64,000 bases of DNA, taken from Deltaproteobacteria bacterium (GTDB lineage: Bacteria > UBA10199 > GCA-002796325 > JACPFF01). Location: the NCBI GenBank assembly GCA_016183065.1, contig JACPFF010000006.1, positions 299,629 to 363,628 on the forward strand, given 5' to 3'. Below the pieces are notes generated by a model that did not search any database, had not been told where the DNA came from, and worked only from the letters and a program-made list of their open reading frames with translations. Shown here piece by piece: positions 23,789 through 32,159 of this stretch; positions within the stretch are counted from its first letter, which is position 1, and each line of letters opens with the position of its first letter. A program made the translations under genes and the position numbers.

Positions 23789-24622
23789 TTACTTATCGGC
23801 TTGTGCCCGTGGAAGTGTCACGCCATTAGTCGACGGGAGGGTTCTCTGGGCGATCCAGCGCCCTTGATCGGCGTTCACACACAGTGTCCGATACCCTGTG
23901 GCCAGGGAGAGGCCTTGCGCCACGGTTGTGAGGGAGAGTGTCGCCATGCCCGGGCCTTTCACCGGAAAGACCGGGGTCATGGTCCATCCCGCATCGCTGT
24001 GGTGCAGGTCGCCGTAATAGATCCGGTCGCATTCTTTCCAATCTACGGTGTCGGTGGCAGCGATGAGTCGCCCCTTTTCCGTATCAAAGCTCAGTTGTCG
24101 ATACGATGTCGTGGTCAGCACGACCGTGTCGGGGAGGAAGTTTTCTTGGGGATCCACCTCGGTGCGTAACAGCCACATAATATGGGATGCGCTGACGGAT
24201 ACGAGGTGGGGACGGGCAATGATCTCCGTAAATGGAACCGCGGCGATTCGGTGACCGTCTTTGAAAAAGATGAGGGCATCGAAATCCTCAGATATCGCGC
24301 CGTCGTGGATGACCTGCAAGTGTCCAGTCGCATCAAAAGAGGCGAGTGGCATGCCCTGGATGAACAGGGCCCGCCGGCCATCCTGCGAGGGCCAGAGATA
24401 CCCGCTCCCACCGCCATCGAGGGCAATGTTCTGCAGGAGCTGATTGTTGGCAGCAGTCAGCCGAAAACCGCGACAAGGTCCGCCTCTCGGGCTTTGAATA
24501 TTGGCGATATCATAGGACGCGGGCGGATGTTTGGCAATGCATTGGTAGGCGATGGAGTCGGCATGCACGATGCGTGTCGAACCACAGCATGCGGCGACCA
24601 TCAGTAAGAGTAGCTTTGTCAT
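23789..24622 (-). CDS. Secreted protein of unknown function
   Basis: 277 residues with an N-terminal signal peptide (LLLLMVAACCGSTRIVHADS; cleavage after A-D likely). The mature part is beta-rich with repeating segments such as SGYLWPSQDGRRALFIQGMP and HIMWLLRTEVDPQENFLP that suggest a propeller-like fold, and cysteines near both ends (YQCIAKH, PCRGFR, ECDRIYY, LCVNAD). No catalytic motif recognised. Transcribed away from the MFS gene; the 199-nt gap between them holds the candidate operator at 24698-24726. Confidence 0.7.
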   Translation of the reverse strand: MTKLLLLMVAACCGSTRIVHADSIAYQCIAKHPPASYDIANIQSPRGGPCRGFRLTAANNQLLQNIALDGGGSGYLWPSQDGRRALFIQGMPLASFDATGHLQVIHDGAISEDFDALIFFKDGHRIAAVPFTEIIARPHLVSVSASHIMWLLRTEVDPQENFLPDTVVLTTTSYRQLSFDTEKGRLIAATDTVDWKECDRIYYGDLHHSDAGWTMTPVFPVKGPGMATLSLTTVAQGLSLATGYRTLCVNADQGRWIAQRTLPSTNGVTLPRAQADK

Positions 24623-24697
24623 GCGAGGAACCTACCGAAAAGACCGGTTTTTTCCAATGAAAATCCCGCAAAATTTCCGGGGCGCACCACAATCGCC

Positions 24698-24726
24698 TTG
24701 ACACGATGTGCCATCGTGGCTACTCG
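24698..24726 (+). promoter_or_regulatory. Candidate promoter with operator-like inverted repeat for MFS-kinase operon
   Basis: A perfect -35 box TTGACA (24698-24703) is followed after 17 bp by a weak -10 (TACTCG at 24721). Overlapping the box and spacer is the inverted repeat CACGAT-N5-ATCGTG (24702-24718), placed where a repressor would block RNA polymerase. The leader to the start at 24822 would be about 90 nt. Confidence 0.35.
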
Positions 24727-24821
24727 TTCTGCACGGAGAGTACGGCAGCACGGCGGCGTAGCTGCGGTGTCGCCGGCGGGGTCTGTATCAGCAGGCGGTG
24801 TCTTGACACGAGAGGTCACTG

Positions 24822-26225
24822 GTGCGTGATAGCGTGAAGCCGCTGTGGCGCGTGGTGTTGCTGTTGCAATGCGGTCAAGGTGCGCTCAATGGCCTCTTCC
24901 TCTATACATGGGGCCCCTATTTCTACGACCGTTTTTCCGTCACGGGTTCGGTGCAGAGTGCGCTCGTCATTGTGATGGTCCTCTTTGCCCTGCGTCAGGC
25001 ATTGGTCGCGCTGATGGAGGTCCCGGTCGGGGCATTGGCCGATACGATCGGACGGAGTCGTGTCGTGATGCTCTCCTTTGCGGTGCGGTGTGCGTTTTTT
25101 CTCTCCATGGTGGCCCTCGCCTTTTGTGACACGCTCTTTACGGCGGTCTTCTGGGCCGGTGCGGCGAGCCTCTGTTATGCCGCCGGCTATACGCTCTTCA
25201 ACGGGGCGTTTTCTGCGTGGTGCGCGGAGGCGATGCGCGCCTGTGCGCCGGATGTCCCCTACAGCTGGATGGCCGCGCGGTACATGATCTATCAATCGAT
25301 CGGCGAAATGGCGGGTGCGGTGCTGGCCATTCTCCTCTATCTGCACGGGATGCCGTTCGGGGCCTTTTTGTGCGGGGCCGCGGTGGCATACGGCCTCATG
25401 GCCGTCGGGATCTCGCGGATGGCAGAGACCCGCGCGGTTGCCCCTGTGGAGCAGAGCCCGCGCTACGACCTGGCCACGCTCGTGCGTATGATCGGTCTCC
25501 GGATTGCCGACAGCGTCACGGTCGTCCGGCAGTTGCCGGTGATGCTCTGGGTGACACTCACCTACGGCGCCTTCATGTTCCTCATGAGTCTGGTGCTCCA
25601 TCTCTGGCCCATCTACCTGCGGGAGATCGCCGGTGCACAGCAACTCGGCCCGGCCTGGGTTGGGATTGCACTCCTCTGCCTCGTCATTCTGCTCGCAAGC
25701 GCCAAGGGTTTTGCGGTGGTCAACGACCGCCTGATTCTGCGGGCCGCGGGAAATCAGGCGCGATTCGCCATGTATCGTTGGGTCCTCTCGGGCGCGGCCA
25801 CGCTCAGTGCCCTGAGTGTCGGGTGCTTGAGTAGCGTGACGGCCTTTGCGGGGGAGCCGCCGTTGGGTCTTCTCATCTTTGCGATCGGGAGTGTCCTCTG
25901 CAGCGCGGGAATCATCATGTCGTGTTACGATATTGTGATCAATTCGCTGATCGGACCGGAGTGCGCAGCGGATCGCGCCACCATCCTCTCCGGTGGGAGT
26001 ATGGTCCGCAGCCTCCTGACCCTGCTCCTTGCAGTCCCCGCGGGTGGTATCAGCGCGGAGCATTCACCGATGGGGTGGTCGATCCCGGCCGTGATCCTCG
26101 GGATCGCCGGGCTCATGGCCCATCGGGCGCTTGGAGACCATGCCCGCGGTCGTGGGGCGACAACAGACCGCGCGGAATCTCCGGGTGCCATGGAGATGCG
26201 CACGGCGCAGCCGCCGGAGGGGTGA
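24822..26225 (+). CDS. Major facilitator superfamily transporter
   Basis: 467 residues starting at GTG 24822 with AGAGGTC upstream. About twelve membrane helices. The loop between helices 2 and 3 carries the MFS motif A as GALADTIGRSRVVM. A central cytoplasmic loop (RMAETRAVAPVEQSPRYD) divides the two six-helix halves, and the C-terminus is a charged tail. The substrate cannot be told. The next gene, a membrane histidine kinase, begins 1 nt after its stop, so transport and sensing are probably linked. MFS-kinase pairing without a response regulator is uncommon. Confidence 0.88.
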   Translation: MRDSVKPLWRVVLLLQCGQGALNGLFLYTWGPYFYDRFSVTGSVQSALVIVMVLFALRQALVALMEVPVGALADTIGRSRVVMLSFAVRCAFFLSMVALAFCDTLFTAVFWAGAASLCYAAGYTLFNGAFSAWCAEAMRACAPDVPYSWMAARYMIYQSIGEMAGAVLAILLYLHGMPFGAFLCGAAVAYGLMAVGISRMAETRAVAPVEQSPRYDLATLVRMIGLRIADSVTVVRQLPVMLWVTLTYGAFMFLMSLVLHLWPIYLREIAGAQQLGPAWVGIALLCLVILLASAKGFAVVNDRLILRAAGNQARFAMYRWVLSGAATLSALSVGCLSSVTAFAGEPPLGLLIFAIGSVLCSAGIIMSCYDIVINSLIGPECAADRATILSGGSMVRSLLTLLLAVPAGGISAEHSPMGWSIPAVILGIAGLMAHRALGDHARGRGATTDRAESPGAMEMRTAQPPEG

Positions 26226-26226
26226 C

Positions 26227-27264
26227 ATGCGGCTCTACGAACGATTGATCATCCTGATGGTGCCGCTCATCCTCCTCCCGTCGGCACTGATTGCGGTCGT
26301 GGCCCTCGTCATCTACCAGCACCCGGAGCGCATTGGCGCCGATCAGACGTGGATCGTGGAAATGGTGGTCGGTGTCATGCTCGTGGCCATCACGATCGTT
26401 AGTCTGTGCGTCTTGCGCAGCGCGGTGGCGTCGGTGGCGCGGCCGATCCAGCGCGTCGAAGAGATGGCGGCGGCGATGGCGGTCGGCGCACGCGACGTGC
26501 CGATGACCATCGATCCCAAGGCCGAAGGGGAGGCCGCGCATTTGCTCCGGGCCATGGCGCAGTTGCAATCGGTCCTGCGACAGTATGAAGAGGACTTGCG
26601 GCAAAAGTCGGCGGATGAGGCCACCGGGCAGCTTGCCGCGCAGGTGGCGCACGACATCCGATCGCCACTGGCCGTCTTGCGGACGCTGGGATGCCGGATC
26701 CGCGATGTCGAACGGGAGAGCGGGGTCAATCTGGCGAGTGCGCTCTATGTCCGGACCATCGGACGCCTGGAGGCCATGGCCGATGAACTGCGCGCCGTGG
26801 CCCGGGCGAAACAGGTCGACCGGATTTCGAGCGATGTGGTGACGGTGTTGCAACGGACCATCGACGAGGTGCGCGCAGGCCTTGGGACCCATGTGCAGTT
26901 TCAATATGTGGGACCGTCGGAATTATGGGCCGCGATCGATGTGGAGAAATTCGCCCGTCTTCTCACCAATCTGTTGCACAATGCCATCCAAGCGATCCCG
27001 GAGGATCGGTCCGGGCTGGTCGTTGTTGAAATGACGGAACAGGCGGGGACGTTTGCCCTCTCGGTGCGGGATAACGGGAGCGGGATTGCCACGCACGTCC
27101 TCCCACAGATTTTTTCCCGCCATTTCACGACCAAGGGGGAGCACGGGACGGGTCTGGGCCTGGCCTATTGTAAAGAGGTGGTCGAGGCCCATGCCGGGGC
27201 GATCCTGGCCCGCAATCGCGAGGCCGGCGGAGCCGAATTCCTCGTCACGCTGCCACGATTCTGA
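26227..27264 (+). CDS. Membrane sensor histidine kinase (HAMP)
   Basis: Start at ATG 26227, 1 nt after the MFS stop; 345 residues. Two N-terminal membrane helices (about 9-30 and 40-60) enclose only a very short external loop, so the signal may be sensed in the membrane or through the MFS partner. A HAMP-type linker (ASVARPIQRVEEMAAAMAVG) follows, then a phospho-acceptor helix QVAHDIRSPLAVL and an HATPase domain with NLLHNAIQAI, VRDNGSGI and GTGLGLAYCKEV. No response regulator gene is adjacent; repeat R7 lies downstream. Confidence 0.9.
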   Translation: MRLYERLIILMVPLILLPSALIAVVALVIYQHPERIGADQTWIVEMVVGVMLVAITIVSLCVLRSAVASVARPIQRVEEMAAAMAVGARDVPMTIDPKAEGEAAHLLRAMAQLQSVLRQYEEDLRQKSADEATGQLAAQVAHDIRSPLAVLRTLGCRIRDVERESGVNLASALYVRTIGRLEAMADELRAVARAKQVDRISSDVVTVLQRTIDEVRAGLGTHVQFQYVGPSELWAAIDVEKFARLLTNLLHNAIQAIPEDRSGLVVVEMTEQAGTFALSVRDNGSGIATHVLPQIFSRHFTTKGEHGTGLGLAYCKEVVEAHAGAILARNREAGGAEFLVTLPRF

Positions 27265-27280
27265 TCGCTGTTCCGAGACC

Positions 27281-27358
27281 AAGCCGCACTGCGGCGTTGA
27301 AGGGGAGGCTCCAGCGGCTTTGCCGCTGGAGGGGGCGACGTGAGCCCCTCCAATAGTG
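27281..27358. repeat. Modular GC-rich intergenic repeat, copy R7
   Basis: Orientation as R3. It has a different arm (AAGCCGCACTGCGGCGTTGA) and the stem CTCCAGCGGCTTTGCCGCTGGAG, which replaces the CCAACGGGC stem with full compensation. End: CGTGAGCCCCTCCAATAGTG. Located directly after the histidine kinase. Confidence 0.9.
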
Positions 27359-27434
27359 GAATTGCGGCTAGACACGGTGTGGCATGGGTGTTAGAGACGG
27401 CCCGTGGTGGGTGTGTATGAGAAGGAGCGGACCC

Positions 27435-27674
27435 ATGACAGAAGAACAGATTGATCATCTTCGACATGAGTTATCGACCTGTGCCCACCATATTCGCGGG
27501 GAATTGGCCACACTCCTCGCCCTGGCCCAGCAACTGGGACAACCGACCAAAAATGTGACGCGCCTCCGTGCCATTGCCGAAGAAAAAGTCCACGGGTTGG
27601 CCGAGATTGCGAACCGGCTCTCGCATCTGGCGGCCCGTGTGGATCGCGACATCACTCACCGTGCAGCATCGTAA
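27435..27674 (+). CDS. 79-residue helical protein resembling a lone kinase DHp hairpin
   Basis: Start at ATG 27435 with GAAGGAG upstream. Two long helices predicted: an N-terminal one with LRHELSTCAHHIRGELATLL and a second with AEEKVHGLAEIANRLSHLAA. The LRHEL and HHIRGEL segments resemble the dimerisation/phospho-His helix of sensor kinases, but no ATPase domain is present. It could be a phosphotransfer or kinase-interfering protein; this is speculative. The gene is isolated between repeat copies R7 and R8. Confidence 0.6.
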   Translation: MTEEQIDHLRHELSTCAHHIRGELATLLALAQQLGQPTKNVTRLRAIAEEKVHGLAEIANRLSHLAARVDRDITHRAAS

Positions 27675-27697
27675 TCGTCCATCGACTGTTGCTCTCT

Positions 27698-27869
27698 GTG
27701 GGGCCCCACGGGCTCACGCCTGTGGCACCCTGGGGGGAGGCTTCGCCTGAGCACGACACCCCCCGGACTAACGTCCGGGGCCCCACGACCCAGCCGCACC
27801 GCGGCGTTGAAGGGGAGGCTCCAGCGGCTTTGCCGCTGGAGGGGGCGACGTAAGCCCCTCCAATAGTGG
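27698..27869. repeat. Modular GC-rich intergenic repeat, copy R8 (compound)
   Basis: Orientation as R3. Begins with the palindrome GTGGGGCCCCAC, then an extra segment with the stem CCCCCCGGACTAACGTCCGGGG, a further GGGGCCCCACGACCCAGCCG, the arm CCGCACCGCGGCGTTGAAGG, and the same CTCCAGCGGCTTTGCCGCTGGAG stem as R7, ending GTAAGCCCCTCCAATAG. R7 and R8 right halves are nearly identical. Confidence 0.9.
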
Positions 27870-27935
27870 TCTCAATGCCGTCCGGGTATGGACGAGTCGT
27901 GACCGCGACCCAGCAAGGTGTGGAGAGGAGGGACT

Positions 27936-29318
27936 ATGCTTGAAACGATTGAACGCGTATTGAGTCAGGCCGTGGGGTTCATCTGGAATTGGCCGGTCGT
28001 GATGCTCTGCCTTGGCGGTGGGCTCTATTTCACCGTGCGTCTCGGGTTCATCCAGTTTCGCGGATTTCCGCATGCGCTGAAAGTGGTGGCAGGGCGGTAC
28101 GATCGTGCGGGCGAACCGGGCGCGATTTCGCATTATCAGGCGCTCTCGGCGGCGCTCTCCGCCACGGTCGGGTTGGGGAACATCGCCGGCGTCGCCATTG
28201 CGGTCAAGATGGGAGGGCCTGGTGCCGTCTTTTGGATGTGGATGATCGGCCTGTTGGGGATGGCCACCAAATTCACGGAATGCGGACTGGCGACCCATTT
28301 TCGCACCACGCTCCCCAGCGGGGAAGTGCGCGGTGGGCCGATGTACTACATTGTGCGTGGATTGGGGGCCCGGTGGCGTTGGTTGGCCATCCTCTTCTCC
28401 ACCTTCTGTGTCATTGCCTCCTTTGGCATTGGCGATATGTTTCAATCCAATCAGACGGCACAGGTGTTGCGGGATTACTTCGGTGTGCCGGTCTGGGTCA
28501 CGGGGGGCGTGATGGCCGCCCTGGTGGCGTTGGTGATCATCGGCGGCATTCGACGGATTGGCCAGGTCGCCGGGTATCTCGTGCCCTTCATGTGTGCGAC
28601 CTATGTCATCGGTGCCGGCATCATCTGTCTGATCCATTTTGGCGAGTGGTGCGCGATGTTGGGCGTGATTGTGCGCGATGCCTTTTCCCTCCGTCCATTG
28701 GTTGGCGGCTCATTAGGGGCGGTGATCATCATCGGCGTCCGTCGCGCCCTTTTTTCGAGCGAATCGGGATTTGGTTCTGCGCCGATCGCACACGCGGCCG
28801 CGCGTTCGGAGGTTGGCATGCGACAGGGCTTTGTGGCACTGCTCGAACCGTTCATCGATACCATCGTTGTCTGTAGTGCCACGGCCAGCGTCATATTGCT
28901 GAGTGGCACGTATCTCAATAGTCAGGCCGATGGTGTCAGCCTCACGGTGCAGGCGTTTGACCACTTCTTTCCAGGATTTGGCAGCATCTTCGTTTCCTAC
29001 GCCGTGACCCTCTTTGCCTTCTCGACGGCCATCTCGTGGTCCTATTACGGAGAGGTGAGTGCCCATCACCTCTTTGGCGAGCGGGCCGTGGCCCCCTATA
29101 AATGGTGCTTTGTCCTCTTTTTCTTTATCGGGGCCATCTGGACATTGACGCCGATCATGAATTTTTCCGATGTTGCCAATGCCTTGATGCTGATTCCCAA
29201 CGTCCTGGTGCTCTTTGCGCTCTCCAATGTCGCGGCACGATTGACCGGAGACTATTTTGCAAAATTGCGGCGGAAAGAGTTTACAATGGATCCCGTCCGC
29301 CGGGTAAAAACCGGATGA
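27936..29318 (+). CDS. Alanine/glycine:cation symporter family transporter (AGCS)
   Basis: Start at ATG 27936 behind GAGGAGGG; 460 residues. About ten to eleven membrane helices. AGCS family landmarks: GGGLYFTVRLGFIQFR near the N-terminus, SALSATVGLGNIAGVAIAV (about 67-85), GGPGAVFWMWMIGLLGMATKF, RGGPMYYIVRGLG, and GSAPIAHAAARS around residue 285. It imports alanine or glycine with sodium. The stop overlaps the start of the dihydrouridine synthase gene (ATGA at 29315-29318). Confidence 0.94.
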   Translation: MLETIERVLSQAVGFIWNWPVVMLCLGGGLYFTVRLGFIQFRGFPHALKVVAGRYDRAGEPGAISHYQALSAALSATVGLGNIAGVAIAVKMGGPGAVFWMWMIGLLGMATKFTECGLATHFRTTLPSGEVRGGPMYYIVRGLGARWRWLAILFSTFCVIASFGIGDMFQSNQTAQVLRDYFGVPVWVTGGVMAALVALVIIGGIRRIGQVAGYLVPFMCATYVIGAGIICLIHFGEWCAMLGVIVRDAFSLRPLVGGSLGAVIIIGVRRALFSSESGFGSAPIAHAAARSEVGMRQGFVALLEPFIDTIVVCSATASVILLSGTYLNSQADGVSLTVQAFDHFFPGFGSIFVSYAVTLFAFSTAISWSYYGEVSAHHLFGERAVAPYKWCFVLFFFIGAIWTLTPIMNFSDVANALMLIPNVLVLFALSNVAARLTGDYFAKLRRKEFTMDPVRRVKTG

Positions 29319-30481
29319 TCCAATGGTTCTGGAACCACCTCCCGCGGCCCATCCTCGGTCTTGCACCGATGGATGGGGTGACGAATGCGCCGTTTCGCGC
29401 GATTACCGCGCGGTATGGACGTCCGGATGTCATCTTTACCGAGTTTGTCCCCATCGATGGACTCATGCATCGTGCCACCCGTCTCCTGACCGATCTGGTC
29501 TATGCCGAGTCCGAGCGTCCCGTCGTGGCGCAGATCTACGGTAACGATCCCGGTGGATGTTATGCGATCGCGCATTTGGTCTGCGAGCTGGGATTCGACG
29601 GGCTCGACATTAATATGGGCTGCCCGGCACGCAATGTCGCCAGCCGCGGGGCCGGGGCGGGATTGATACGGACGCCACAGATTGCCCAGGCCATGATCCG
29701 TGCCGCGCAACGGGGGATCACCGACTGGAGTCACGGGCAGACGCTGTTGCAGGCGGGTGTGCCGACGGCGATTGTCGAGGCTGCGGCCACCATTTTTCGA
29801 CAGCGGCCGGAGAGACGATGCGATCGACGGGAACCCATTCCCGTTTCCGTGAAGACGCGCCTCGGATACGACACCGCCGTGGTGCGCGACTGGATCGCGA
29901 CGCTGCTCGAGGCCGCACCAGTCGTGATCAGTCTCCATGGGCGGACGCTGACCCAGATGTATCGCGGTGAGGCGGATTGGGACGCCATTGCCATGGCGGC
30001 GGAGATCGTCCATCAGACGTCCACACTGGTGCTCGGCAATGGCGACCTCGGTGAGGCGAGTATCATGGAGCAGCGTCTGCGCGAGACGAACGTCGATGGC
30101 CTCTTAGTGGGGCGCGCGGCGATCGGGAATCCGTGGATCTTTCGCATGGCCCCATGGCTCCGTCGCCGGATGGCGGGTGATGCCACGGCCGCGGCAGTCC
30201 CTCCCCCGGACGCCCGATCGCCCGATGAGGCCCTTGCGGTTTTTGTGGAACATGCCGAGGCCATCGAGGCCGCGGTCCATCCAAAGGCCTTCACACAACT
30301 CTTTCGTTTTGTGAAACCCTATACGCAAGGGCTCCCCAACGCCAACGTGCTGCGTACAGAGTGCTACCAGATCCGATCCGCTGCTGAGCTGAAGCGACTC
30401 GTGCGGCGATGCCAGCGGCATCATGACGCGGCGTGCACGGTGTCGAGCCGTGTTGTCTGCCAGGGGCGTCTGGAAAAATAG
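29315..30481 (+). CDS. tRNA-dihydrouridine synthase family protein
   Basis: FMN-dependent reduction of uridines in tRNA. Start at ATG 29315 (overlapping the symporter stop), 388 residues; the family is usually about 320-350, and the extra length lies in insertions after GITDWSHGQTLLQAG and around AAVPPPDARSPDEAL. Conserved: LAPMDGVTNAPFR at the N-terminus, the catalytic loop DINMGCPARNVASRGAGAGL (Cys about 102), VSVKTRLGYD and LHGRTLTQMYRG, then LVLGNGDL and GLLVGRAAIGNPWIF. Subtype (DusA/B/C) not assigned. It overlaps the convergent sodium symporter gene by 61 nt. Confidence 0.9.
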   Translation: MIQWFWNHLPRPILGLAPMDGVTNAPFRAITARYGRPDVIFTEFVPIDGLMHRATRLLTDLVYAESERPVVAQIYGNDPGGCYAIAHLVCELGFDGLDINMGCPARNVASRGAGAGLIRTPQIAQAMIRAAQRGITDWSHGQTLLQAGVPTAIVEAAATIFRQRPERRCDRREPIPVSVKTRLGYDTAVVRDWIATLLEAAPVVISLHGRTLTQMYRGEADWDAIAMAAEIVHQTSTLVLGNGDLGEASIMEQRLRETNVDGLLVGRAAIGNPWIFRMAPWLRRRMAGDATAAAVPPPDARSPDEALAVFVEHAEAIEAAVHPKAFTQLFRFVKPYTQGLPNANVLRTECYQIRSAAELKRLVRRCQRHHDAACTVSSRVVCQGRLEK

Positions 30482-31920
30482 AACGCCACGAGCAGTGTTG
30501 CGAGGAGCCAGCCACCCCCAATAGCGAGAATGGCCGGGATGGGATACCCGCCGTACGGCGTCTGGATCTCTTCATATACCCCGACGCCGAGGAGAATGGT
30601 CATCATGGTCGGTGTGAAGATCGTCAGGCCGAACGCCACGGGCCAACCGACCGGATGACTCGAGTGTGCATTGACATAGGCAATAAAGGTCTCTTTCCCC
30701 AGGACGCGCGTGACGAGCAGACATTGGAGCAGGGCTACGGCAATGACGCCGAACTGGTTGATGAAGTGATCGACGAGATCGAGCCAGTAGAGGCCACTGC
30801 CGGTTGTAAAGAGAATGCCGAGCAGAAAACCGACGAGGCACGTCCCGTCGACGATCCGTTTGCGCGACCAGGAGAACTTGTCTTGCGCGGAGGCGATAAA
30901 GGCTTCGCCCATTGCAATGCTCGACGTAATCCCGGCAATGAGGAGTGCAATGAAGAAGAGAAAGGCAAAAAAGTGTTGCCCACCGGGTAATTGGTTGATC
31001 GCCTCAGGATAGGCAACAAAACTGAGGCCGATGCTTTGACTGACGACCTCACTCACCGGTTTCCCCGCACGCAAGGCCATGAAGCCGAGGAGAGAAAAGA
31101 CGGCAAAGGCGGCAATCACTTCCACCGCGCTGTTGGCAATGCCGACGATGATGGCGTTGGCCTTGAGGTTGGTCTTCTGGGGGAGATAGCTGCCATACGC
31201 GATCATCATCCCGTAGCCGAGTGAGAGGCTGAAAAAAATGTGTCCAAAGGCATTGCGCCAGATGGTCGGATCCCAGAGGCGCGAGAAATCGGGGGTGAGA
31301 TAGGCCTTGATCCCCAGGCTTGCACCCGGCAGGGTGAGGCTCCAACCGACGAGGAAGAGGATCAGCACGAAGAGGAGCGGCATGCAGATCCGGCCAGCCA
31401 GTTCAATGCCGCGCGTAATGCCGCGGCGCAGGATGTACCAGTTGATGGCCCAGATGCACGCCAGCCCGATGAAAATGCGCGGGTTGATGGAGCCAAAGGA
31501 AAAGGGACCATCGGTTTTTTGGAGAAATTGCTCAAAGAAGAAGGTGTTCGGGTCGCTCCCCCACGCCAGGTTGGCCCCAAAGGCGAGGTAGTTGAGGCAC
31601 CATGAAAGGACCACATTGTAGTAACAGGCGATGGCAAACGCCGTGAAGATGACGGCCCACCAGCCAAGCCACTCCCACCCGGGGTGGACGCGTGCAAAGG
31701 CAAGTGGTGCAGACCCCTGCTCCCGGTGGCCGAGTCCGTGTTCCATGATCATCAGTGGGAGGCCGACCAGGAGGAGGGCGATGAAGTAGGGGATGAAAAA
31801 TGTCCCACCACCACTCGTGTAGGCGACATACGGAAATCGCCAGATATTCCCGAGGCCCACTGCGCACCCAATGGCGGCACACAAAAACCCGGTCCGTGTT
31901 TTCCACTGTTCGCGTCCCAC
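30421..31920 (-). CDS. Sodium-dependent neurotransmitter-symporter family (NSS/SNF) transporter
   Basis: 499 residues beginning at GTG 31920. Twelve membrane helices predicted. The N-terminal signature is clear: WKTRTGFLCAAIGCAVGLGN then IWRFPYVAYTSGGGTFFIPY, with the sodium-site region in helix 1 and the NSS hallmark in helix 3 (FTAFAIACYYNVVLSW). The GSYLPQKTNLKANAII and FFIALLIAGITSSIAMGE segments also fit bacterial NSS members such as LeuT. It would import an amino acid with sodium. It overlaps the dihydrouridine synthase gene tail to tail. Confidence 0.94.
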   Translation of the reverse strand: MGREQWKTRTGFLCAAIGCAVGLGNIWRFPYVAYTSGGGTFFIPYFIALLLVGLPLMIMEHGLGHREQGSAPLAFARVHPGWEWLGWWAVIFTAFAIACYYNVVLSWCLNYLAFGANLAWGSDPNTFFFEQFLQKTDGPFSFGSINPRIFIGLACIWAINWYILRRGITRGIELAGRICMPLLFVLILFLVGWSLTLPGASLGIKAYLTPDFSRLWDPTIWRNAFGHIFFSLSLGYGMMIAYGSYLPQKTNLKANAIIVGIANSAVEVIAAFAVFSLLGFMALRAGKPVSEVVSQSIGLSFVAYPEAINQLPGGQHFFAFLFFIALLIAGITSSIAMGEAFIASAQDKFSWSRKRIVDGTCLVGFLLGILFTTGSGLYWLDLVDHFINQFGVIAVALLQCLLVTRVLGKETFIAYVNAHSSHPVGWPVAFGLTIFTPTMMTILLGVGVYEEIQTPYGGYPIPAILAIGGGWLLATLLVAFYFSRRPWQTTRLDTVHAAS

Positions 31921-32009
31921 CGTGCGCTCTCTTGTTAGCCCTCTCTGGTTGCATGAATCACAGTCTTACGATAAGTGTACCTTTTCGCACAGCTTTTCGC
32001 GTGCGTCAA

Positions 32010-32045
32010 CTATTGGAGGGGGAGGCAAAGCCCCCTCCAGCGGCA
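32010..32045. repeat. Modular GC-rich intergenic repeat, copy R9 (remnant)
   Basis: Only the end CTATTGGAGGGGGAGG and a short stem GGAGGGGGAGGCAAAGCCCC/CTCC remain, orientation as R1. It lies in the 239-nt gap between the divergent NSS and maf genes, which otherwise contains only the hairpin at 32072-32090. Confidence 0.75.
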
Positions 32046-32071
32046 CAGTGACCGACGCATTCCCGGTGTGC

Positions 32072-32090
32072 CTGGCTCCACCGGAGCCAG
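32072..32090. other. Perfect 8-bp hairpin upstream of maf
   Basis: CTGGCTCC and GGAGCCAG flank an ACC loop. The flanks are also repeated (GTGTGC before, GTGTGCC after), so the whole is a small near-dyad of about 30 nt. No T-run; regulatory role unknown. Confidence 0.4.
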
Positions 32091-32159
32091 TGTGCCCGGA
32101 AACGCCCCCATTGAGCGCTGCGGTGTGGCGTTGGCCATGGGCGGCGAAGGGGATCGGCT

